A stretch of 11,096 nt of DNA from an uncultured Eubacterium sp. (GTDB lineage: Bacteria > Bacillota > Clostridia > Lachnospirales > Lachnospiraceae), in contig CAKREL010000076.1 of assembly GCA_934317205.1 (NCBI GenBank), positions 1 through 11,096 on the forward strand. The letters are read 5' to 3'. Positions 6,730 through 11,096 of this stretch are shown here, in pieces. The translations under genes were made by a program, and so were the position numbers. Below the pieces are notes generated by a model. The model saw only the letters and a program-made list of their open reading frames with translations. It searched no databases and was not told the DNA's origin. The number at the start of each line of letters is the position of its first letter. Position 1 is the stretch's first letter.

Positions 6730-7272
6730 TTAGCCAAAGTATCTCTTCAGTAATCCTTCGAATGCTTTTCCATGACGTGCTTCGTCTCTTGCCATTTCAT
6801 GAACGGTATCATGGATTGCGTCTAAGTTTGCAGCTTTTGCACGTTTTGCAAGGTCAAATTTGCCTTCTGTTGCGCCGTGCTCAGCATCTACACGCATCTC
6901 AAGGTTTTTCTTTGTGCTGTCTGTTACAACTTCGCCGAGTAATTCAGCAAATTTTGCAGCATGCTCAGCTTCTTCGTAAGCTGCTTTCTCCCAGTATAAT
7001 CCGATTTCCGGATATCCTTCTCTGTGAGCAACTCTTGCCATTGCCAGATACATACCAACCTCAGAGCACTCGCCCTCGAAGTTTGCTCTTAAGTCTGCAA
7101 GGATGTCTTCGCTAACGCCCTGTGCAACACCTACTACATGCTCAGCAGCCCATACTTTCTCACCTGTCTGCTCTTTGAATTTCTCAGCTGGAGCTTTACA
7201 GATTGGACATACTTCCGGAGCTTTCTCGCCTTCATAAACATAACCACATACTGTACATACAAATTTTTTCAT
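6730..7272 (-). CDS. Reverse-order rubrerythrin (180 aa)
   Basis: Rubrerythrins are cytoplasmic peroxide reductases of anaerobes. Here the rubredoxin-type FeS4 domain is at the N-terminus (Cys6, Cys9, Cys22, Cys25 in CTVC and CPIC) and the diiron four-helix ferritin-like domain follows (about 45-180). This is the reverse of classical rubrerythrin and matches clostridial revRbr, a highly oxygen-responsive NADH-linked peroxidase system member. Likely diiron ligands lie in GECSE (Glu68 region), EEAEH (Glu101, His104), [10 protein letters not shown] (Glu131 region) and DEARH (Glu164, His167). ATG at 7272 is preceded by AAAGGA on the minus strand (7289-7284). It lies 79 bases after perR on the same strand, and PerR control is the expected regulation. 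Length is normal for the family. Confidence 0.93.
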   Translation of the reverse strand: MKKFVCTVCGYVYEGEKAPEVCPICKAPAEKFKEQTGEKVWAAEHVVGVAQGVSEDILADLRANFEGECSEVGMYLAMARVAHREGYPEIGLYWEKAAYEEAEHAAKFAELLGEVVTDSTKKNLEMRVDAEHGATEGKFDLAKRAKAANLDAIHDTVHEMARDEARHGKAFEGLLKRYFG

Positions 7273-7322
7273 AATAATTCATTTCCTTTCTCTTGAAATT
7301 AGTTTAAATATCATTTTTATTA

Positions 7323-7344
7323 AATCAGTTGTCTCCAACTGGTT
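7323..7344 (-). other. Small hairpin between perR and rubrerythrin
   Basis: CAGTTG (7326-7331) and CAACTG (7336-7341) form a 6-bp stem with a 4-base loop, extendable to 9 bp with one mismatch. On the minus strand it is not followed by a clean U-run, so it is at most a leaky terminator or processing site that would allow separate levels of perR and rubrerythrin. No clear second promoter or Per box was found in this 79-base gap. Confidence 0.35.
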
Positions 7345-7351
7345 TGTTCTG

Positions 7352-7747
7352 TTATGATTGCATCTTGTCTTTTTTCAGACATTCCGGGCAGATGCCATAG
7401 AATAAAATGGAATGTCCTTTGATCACACCTTCGAATGTCTGGGCGGCAATCTCGTCTACATGATCAATGCTGTTCATTTGTAAATCTATCATGCTGCCAC
7501 ATTCGTCACAAAGAAAATGGTTGTGAGGTTCCGGTCGACCATCAAAGCGGTCGGGTCCGTTTCCCGTGGGAATCTTCTGAATATTCCCCAGTTCGGCAAG
7601 CAGCGACAGATTGCGATAAACGGTTGCCAGACTGATTTTGGGATATTCCTCCCGCAGATTCATATATACGGTTTCTGCAGATGGGTGATCGTATCTGGTA
7701 GCCAGAAATTGTTCAATTGCATCTCGTTGTTTGCTGTGTTTTAACAT
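7352..7747 (-). CDS. perR: Fur-family peroxide-sensing repressor, PerR-type (131 aa)
   Basis: PerR is a metal-dependent repressor that is inactivated when peroxide oxidises a metal-ligand histidine. The N-terminal winged helix (1-70) contains ISLATVYRNLSLLAELG as recognition region. By alignment with Bacillus PerR from memory, the regulatory metal ligands are present: His21, Asp69 (RFD), His75 and His77 (PHNH), and Asp95. Two CxxC pairs, Cys80/Cys83 and Cys120/Cys123, build the structural zinc site. The RFD-x-HNH spacing favours PerR over Fur or Zur. ATG at 7747 is preceded by AGAGGA on the minus strand (7759-7754). It is first in a perR-rubrerythrin unit, a pairing known from other anaerobes such as Desulfovibrio. 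Confidence 0.88.
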   Translation of the reverse strand: MLKHSKQRDAIEQFLATRYDHPSAETVYMNLREEYPKISLATVYRNLSLLAELGNIQKIPTGNGPDRFDGRPEPHNHFLCDECGSMIDLQMNSIDHVDEIAAQTFEGVIKGHSILFYGICPECLKKDKMQS

Positions 7748-7765
7748 TTTATTTCCTCTTGAAAA

Positions 7766-7780
7766 TGATAATGATTATTG
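7766..7780 (-). promoter_or_regulatory. Fur/Per-type box controlling perR
   Basis: TGATAAT-G-ATTATTG is a 7-1-7 palindrome with 5 of 7 symmetric pairs, close to the Per box consensus (TTATAAT-N-ATTATAA). It sits just downstream of the -10, covering the predicted transcription start, as expected for negative autoregulation. Confidence 0.75.
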
Positions 7781-7791
7781 TTGTTGAAATT

Positions 7792-7820
7792 AATATAACA
7801 CCTTAAGTCTGATTTGTCAA
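7792..7820 (-). promoter_or_regulatory. perR promoter
   Basis: Reading the minus strand, TTGACA (7820-7815) is a perfect -35. After 17 bases comes TATATT (7797-7792), preceded by TG one base upstream (extended -10). Transcription should start near 7785, in or next to the Per box. Confidence 0.85.
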
Positions 7821-7887
7821 TAAAATTATAAGGAATTTTTAGAAAATTTATTCATACGTTATATAAAGACATACAGGGAGCAAAACT

Positions 7888-8952
7888 GTGCCCGGATATC
7901 AGAGATTTGTGACATATTTGTTTTTATATGAAGAGGAAAAAAAGCTGGAAAATTGTGGATTTGCAAAAGTGGAAATCCGACAGGATCAGTGCAAGATCCA
8001 GCTGCAGGTAAAAGGAATCCGGCAGGAATCGGTGGATGTATATTTACTAAATGAGAATGTGACGGAACCGGAGGGGGTCCTGCTTGGGGCAATGCAGACG
8101 AAAAATGGTGTAGCGGAGCAGATTTTTTTCTGTAATGCAAATCATATTGGGGAGAGTGCGTATACCATTGGAGAGATGAGAGGGATTTATATTCCATTAG
8201 AGCATGCGGAATTTGTGGCAAGTCAGTGGGACGATGCAGTGACAGTCTGGGGAAGGTTTCGACCATGGAGTCCCAAAAGCGAAACCGAGGCACCAGATAT
8301 AAATGATTCAGGAATGACAGATAAATCCGGGGATATAAAGTGGAATGATACGAGTGAGGGCGTGGATTTGGCTGCAGGGAACGAGGGGGCAGATACAGGT
8401 CAAAATATTGCTGGTATGGGAAAAAATATGGAGTATCAAAATAGCCAGGCGATAGAGCCGAAAAAAAGAGAAATGAATCAGGAAAGAGAAGCTGAGAAAA
8501 GAGAGGAAACCGGGGAAAATAAGGAAGAAAACAGCAGTGGCAGTGAACTTCATGCCACGCAGGCAGCGGTCACAATGCCTTATCCATTACAGATGAGCTG
8601 GGCGCAGCAATGGGATCGTTTTACAGCGGCTCATCCATTGATCTGTCCCTTTGACGAAGATGATCATGTCTACGCAGTGAAATTGAAACTACAGGATTTT
8701 TCGATATTGCCAAAGCGGTATCAATATCTGGCAAATAACAATTTTCTGCTTCATGGTTATTTTAATTATGAAATGATTTTATTTGGCTATATAGATGATG
8801 AAAAACGGCGTTGGTTTTTAGGGGTTCCCGGTGTGTTTTCCAATCAGGAGCAACTCCTGGCCGGAATTTTTGGGTTTCCGGAGTTTCGGACAAAGCAGGT
8901 GACGAGACAGAAAACCGGTGAATTTGGTTATTGGAGTCGGTATCTGGATTAG
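7888..8952 (+). CDS. Two-domain protein with long charged linker, DUF6128-like (354 aa)
   Basis: I recognise this only as similar to a Lachnospiraceae family I recall as DUF6128; its function is unknown. GTG at 7888 is chosen because AGGGAG (7875-7880) lies 7 bases upstream and no ATG is near. Residues 1-128 form a beta-rich N-terminal domain beginning PGYQRFVTYLFLYEEEKK, ending in VWGRFRPWSP. Residues 129-228 are a low-complexity linker rich in Glu, Lys, Asn, Gly and Asp, probably disordered. Residues 229-354 form a second domain with many aromatics (QQWDRF, HGYFNYEMILFGYID, RRWFLGVPGVF, FGYWSRYLD). There is no signal peptide, membrane helix or catalytic motif. The gene is divergent from perR (140-base gap) and has no cotranscribed partner. 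A TATATA at 7860-7865 may be its -10, but the -35 is poor. Confidence 0.85.
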   Translation: MPGYQRFVTYLFLYEEEKKLENCGFAKVEIRQDQCKIQLQVKGIRQESVDVYLLNENVTEPEGVLLGAMQTKNGVAEQIFFCNANHIGESAYTIGEMRGIYIPLEHAEFVASQWDDAVTVWGRFRPWSPKSETEAPDINDSGMTDKSGDIKWNDTSEGVDLAAGNEGADTGQNIAGMGKNMEYQNSQAIEPKKREMNQEREAEKREETGENKEENSSGSELHATQAAVTMPYPLQMSWAQQWDRFTAAHPLICPFDEDDHVYAVKLKLQDFSILPKRYQYLANNNFLLHGYFNYEMILFGYIDDEKRRWFLGVPGVFSNQEQLLAGIFGFPEFRTKQVTRQKTGEFGYWSRYLD

Positions 8953-8959
8953 AGAAAGT

Positions 8960-9004
8960 GAACGCAGAATAAGCAAGTAGCGAAAGCGGATTGCGAATGT
9001 CCGC
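8960..9004 (+). repeat. Compact copy of the modular intergenic repeat
   Basis: These 45 bases begin 7 bases after the stop of the DUF6128-like gene. Bases 8960-8975 are identical to 5108-5123, and 8972-9004 are identical to 5231-5263 (33 bases). The two blocks overlap in AGCA. Compared with the full copy at 5081-5282, about 111 internal bases are absent. It retains the AAAGCGGA stem. Confidence 0.85.
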
Positions 9005-9033
9005 GTTACAAAGCAGCTGTTTGAGGTAAAAAG

Positions 9034-9082
9034 AATCCCTGTTTCTTTCAGGGTATGTATTGAAAGAAACAGGGGATTTTTT
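9034..9082. terminator. Bidirectional terminator between DUF6128-like and NlpC/P60 genes
   Basis: Positions 9034-9050 and 9061-9078 form a 17-bp stem with one bulged G and a 10-base loop. It is followed by TTTTTT on the plus strand and preceded by AAAAA (TTTTT on the minus strand). The stop codon of the minus-strand hydrolase gene (9081-9083) touches it. Confidence 0.93.
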
Positions 9083-10538
9083 AAAATACGCGGGTGTATT
9101 TTACTGCATGATATCCATGGATATTCATTGTACGATAAGTAACACCTTTGCCAGGCCAGGAATCGTAAATCCATCCGTTACCAGCATAGATTGCGACGTG
9201 GCATACGCTGTTTCGACCATCTTTCGCATAGAAAATAAGGTCACCGCGCTGCAGATTGTAAGATGCGACAGAAAGCCCCAACCACTGGTCTGCCGCAAGG
9301 TTTGCAGAGGTGTACTCGTGGATGGCAAGTGCATGATCTACAATGTTGGAAGCTGGATTGATGCCGGCAGAGTACAGACACTGATAAATCAGTCCGGAAC
9401 AATCGACATAGCTGCCCGGTGTGCCGGAGCATCCTACTTTATAAGCGGTTCCTGCATTTGCATATTCCGCTGCTGTGGTAAGCATTGCATTGACGCGGGC
9501 ATCCCGTTTTGCACCATTGACAACTTTGATCGGTGTGCGGTATGTGCCAAGATTGTACCAGTCGTATTCTGAATAGCCCATAGCTCTCCATGTGGCCAGA
9601 TCAACAGTACCGCTCGGATATAGACCATGCATGGTCTGGAAACGTGAAACTGCATTAGCTGTTTCGCGGGTATAACGCTCACTGTTATTTCGAAGAACAG
9701 CCTGATTAACTTTTATTACTTTCAGTCCAATGTTTGCCGTAGACAGATTATAGCCACCGCTTGGCAGATTGATAACTGTCTGTGGCAGGTAATAATTACT
9801 GCTTGTCACACGTCCATTGGAAATATAGTAAATACGGGCTCCTTCAGAGTACGTTCCGCTGGAATTGAACTGAACTTTACCATTGTAGATATACCACCAG
9901 CCATTTCTGTTATTGGACACACCGGTGTAGTCGGCATCAAATTTACCGTTTTTAATTTTATACCATCCGGTCTGGTCATTTGTAATGCTGTTGTAAGTAA
10001 AATCAATAGAACCGTTGGATACATACCACAGCGTTTCTTCGCCCTGTGCTTCGCCCTCAGCGAGACCCGTATAATCAGCCTGGTATTTTCCGTCTACAAT
10101 GTAGATCCAGCCTTTTTCAGTTTCCTGGAATCCGTCAAAAGGTGCGAGAAGTTCACCTTCTTTGTAGATATTCCACGTATCGGTCTGTTCATCATAAAAT
10201 ACGCCGGTTTTAGTATCTGTCGGATTTTGCGGTTTTTCAGAATCAGTTGATGTATCCGGAGTGTTAGAATCTGATGGTTTCTGCAAATCATCTGTTTTTC
10301 CGGTATCGTTCTTTTCAGAAATATCATTTGTGTCATTTGTGACATCGGATATCTGGGAATTTTCTGTATCCTGTGACTCAGACGCCAGACTAGATGGGGT
10401 GGAAACGTCTGATCCAGAGAGAACTTCTGACATCTGTGTCAGTGAGTGATTGGCCTGGGCTGCAGAAGCCGGTAAAGTCATGCCTGTTACAGCAAGTCCG
10501 GCGGCAAAAAGCAGCGCTGCAAAGTGTTTCTTTTTCAT
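9081..10538 (-). CDS. Secreted NlpC/P60 peptidoglycan endopeptidase with wall-binding repeats (485 aa)
   Basis: NlpC/P60 enzymes cut the gamma-D-Glu to diamino-acid bond of wall peptides. ATG at 10538 is chosen for AAGGAG (10553-10548) 9 bases upstream and because it starts a textbook signal peptide (KKK, hydrophobic core, cleavage near ASA-A at 26-27). Residues 30-112 are a Ser/Thr/Asp/Pro-rich, likely disordered linker. Residues 113-250 carry about six 20-25 residue aromatic wall-binding repeats (GWIYIVDGKYQADYTG, GWYKIKNGKFDADYTG, GWWYIYNGKVQF). Residues 265-322 resemble a PG_binding_1 domain (AVSRFQTMHGLYPSGTVD). Residues 345-485 are NlpC/P60 with Cys380 (VDCSG) and His447 (CHVAIYAG). The third catalytic position, 12 residues on, is Asp459 instead of the common His. 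It is monocistronic and likely outside the cell, acting in wall turnover or cell separation. Confidence 0.92.
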   Translation of the reverse strand: MKKKHFAALLFAAGLAVTGMTLPASAAQANHSLTQMSEVLSGSDVSTPSSLASESQDTENSQISDVTNDTNDISEKNDTGKTDDLQKPSDSNTPDTSTDSEKPQNPTDTKTGVFYDEQTDTWNIYKEGELLAPFDGFQETEKGWIYIVDGKYQADYTGLAEGEAQGEETLWYVSNGSIDFTYNSITNDQTGWYKIKNGKFDADYTGVSNNRNGWWYIYNGKVQFNSSGTYSEGARIYYISNGRVTSSNYYLPQTVINLPSGGYNLSTANIGLKVIKVNQAVLRNNSERYTRETANAVSRFQTMHGLYPSGTVDLATWRAMGYSEYDWYNLGTYRTPIKVVNGAKRDARVNAMLTTAAEYANAGTAYKVGCSGTPGSYVDCSGLIYQCLYSAGINPASNIVDHALAIHEYTSANLAADQWLGLSVASYNLQRGDLIFYAKDGRNSVCHVAIYAGNGWIYDSWPGKGVTYRTMNIHGYHAVKYTRVF

Positions 10539-10586
10539 AAAATAATGCTCCTTGATAAAAAAATATATGTCATAGAAAAAATAGTA

Positions 10587-10598
10587 ACTATTAATAGT
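10587..10598. promoter_or_regulatory. 12-bp perfect palindrome upstream of the NlpC/P60 gene
   Basis: ACTATT-AATAGT is a perfect palindrome about 50 bases upstream of the start codon on the minus strand. It lies in the promoter region (a possible -35 TTGGTA, 10606-10601, precedes it), so it could be an operator. AT-richness makes chance plausible. The rest of the 10539-10655 gap holds only a weak hairpin (10612-10616 with 10624-10628). Confidence 0.3.
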
Positions 10599-10655
10599 AT
10601 TGTACCAAGTTGTGGTGATAAGAACCACCCCTAATTTGGAAAACAGGAGCATTTT

Positions 10656-10691
10656 ATGAAAATCTTAAGAAATGCTTGTTTGTCTGTGTAA
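10656..10691 (+). pseudogene. Truncated gene start or leader peptide (11 codons)
   Basis: AGGAG (10645-10649) precedes ATG at 10656 by 6 bases, an excellent start signal, but the frame reads only MKILRNACLSV before TAA. The stop lies in the first bases of the foldback element, so an insertion there may have cut off an older gene. Alternatively it is a leader peptide in front of the foldback. The start context AGGAGCATTTTATGAAAA closely mirrors that of the divergent NlpC/P60 gene. Confidence 0.3.
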
Positions 10692-10895
10692 ATAGAAAAT
10701 CTGGAAACGAAATCCAGAAAGACACGGATGATTTTCTACCTCCGCTGCGCCGCTTATCTCCGCCTCCTTCCGCGAACTCGCACGCAAAAACAGCGTGCTC
10801 AGACACACTCACGGAGGCGGGCTATGCTCGCTGCGGTGACGAAAATCACCCTACCGTCTTGTCTCGGATTTCGTCTCCAGATTTTCCTTATTTAC
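10688..10895. repeat. Large foldback element (about 208 bp)
   Basis: Bases 10695-10715 and 10866-10886 are inverted repeats matching 20 of 21, and GTAAATA/TATTTAC (10688-10694, 10889-10895) extend the arms. Further in, GATTTTC/GAAAATC (10730-10736, 10841-10847), CCGCCTCC/GGAGGCGG (10760-10767, 10813-10820) and GCACGC/GCGTGC (10780-10785, 10793-10798, 7-base loop) share nearly the same axis near 10790. The core is GC-rich, unlike the surroundings. TCTGTGTAAAT (10683-10693) also has an exact inverted copy at 10963-10973, which could mark the true ends of a non-autonomous mobile element. It encodes no protein that I believe. Confidence 0.7.
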
Positions 10896-10934
10896 GCGAC
10901 GCACCGCGTGTCACGCATGCATATACTTTATTGA

Positions 10935-11096
10935 AATAATAACCGCTATGTCACATGCGCAGATTTACACAGAGAAAAGAAAAAGCGAAAGGAATTGGCT
11001 ATTTACGCCACCCTTGACAATATACAAAAGAACTGCTATACGTCGATTACCGACGGCGAGAAACTCAAAAACAGTTTCATTTTTCCGTCGCTGACA
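10935..11096 (+). CDS. Possible partial coding region at the window edge
   Basis: After a TGA at 10932, this frame stays open for 54 codons to the window end. From about 10995 it reads ELAIYATLDNIQ, then KNCYTSITDGEKLKNS. Third positions are rich in C (TAC, GCC, ACC, GAC, TTC), unlike the A/T-ending preference of the neighbours. No ATG or good ribosome binding site is seen, only a TTG at 10995. A competing reading is a promoter: TTGACA (11014-11019), 17 bases, TATACG (11037-11042) with TG upstream. I recognise no family. Confidence 0.3.

Noticed and set aside
7352..7747. Fur or Zur instead of PerR
   Set aside because: The RFD-HNH ligand pattern, the Per-like box and the neighbouring rubrerythrin favour PerR, although sequence alone does not prove the metal or signal.
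9060..9572. 170-codon plus-strand frame opposite the NlpC/P60 domain
   Set aside because: It starts inside the bidirectional terminator and runs antisense to the catalytic domain; cysteine-rich shadow.
10676..10939. Plus-strand frames inside the foldback element
   Set aside because: They consist of inverted-repeat sequence, lack a ribosome binding site and give a low-complexity product.
10948..11094. 48-residue frame starting at ATG 10948
   Set aside because: No ribosome binding site, Arg/Lys/Thr-heavy product without fold signals, and it competes with a frame of better codon pattern.

Overview
The window looks like a chromosomal segment of a Gram-positive anaerobe, most likely a Lachnospiraceae-type gut Firmicute. 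The evidence is strong AGGAGG-type ribosome binding sites, sigma-A promoters, a peroxide regulator next to a reverse-order rubrerythrin (a clostridial oxygen-defence arrangement), a protein resembling a Lachnospiraceae-restricted family (DUF6128, from memory), and a secreted NlpC/P60 wall hydrolase. No rRNA, tRNA, CRISPR array or intact insertion sequence was found.

Left part (1-5340): a reverse-oriented copy of an intergenic repeat is followed by a 45-residue single-span membrane peptide with its own terminator and a small cytosolic protein of unknown function (507-764). Then comes a tight three-gene operon: a MarR-family regulator and two ABC exporter half-transporters, joined by 4-bp and 11-bp overlaps. 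The operon promoter is overlapped by two adjacent GTTTG-N4-CAAAC palindromes, which points to autoregulation. The two ABC halves carry complementary active-site defects, as expected of an obligate heterodimeric drug or peptide exporter with one degenerate ATP site.

Middle part (5440-7887): an S66-family LD-carboxypeptidase/MccF-like serine peptidase faces a perR-rubrerythrin pair transcribed on the minus strand. A 20-bp bidirectional terminator separates them. The perR promoter is very clear (TTGACA, 17 bp, TATATT with extended -10), with a Fur/Per-type 7-1-7 box at the likely transcription start.

Right part (7888-11096): a two-domain protein with a long hydrophilic linker (DUF6128-like) converges with a secreted wall hydrolase that has signal peptide, S/T/D-rich linker, wall-binding repeats, a peptidoglycan-binding domain and NlpC/P60. 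They share a 17-bp bidirectional terminator. Beyond the hydrolase lies a roughly 210-bp foldback element that begins just after a truncated gene start, then sequence of different codon character running off the window end.

The least conventional content is intergenic. A modular hairpin repeat family appears three times in different states of completeness, a separate hairpin array follows the S66 gene, and the foldback sits near the right edge. The protein-coding content is mostly of known families, and I do not see a clearly novel multi-gene system.
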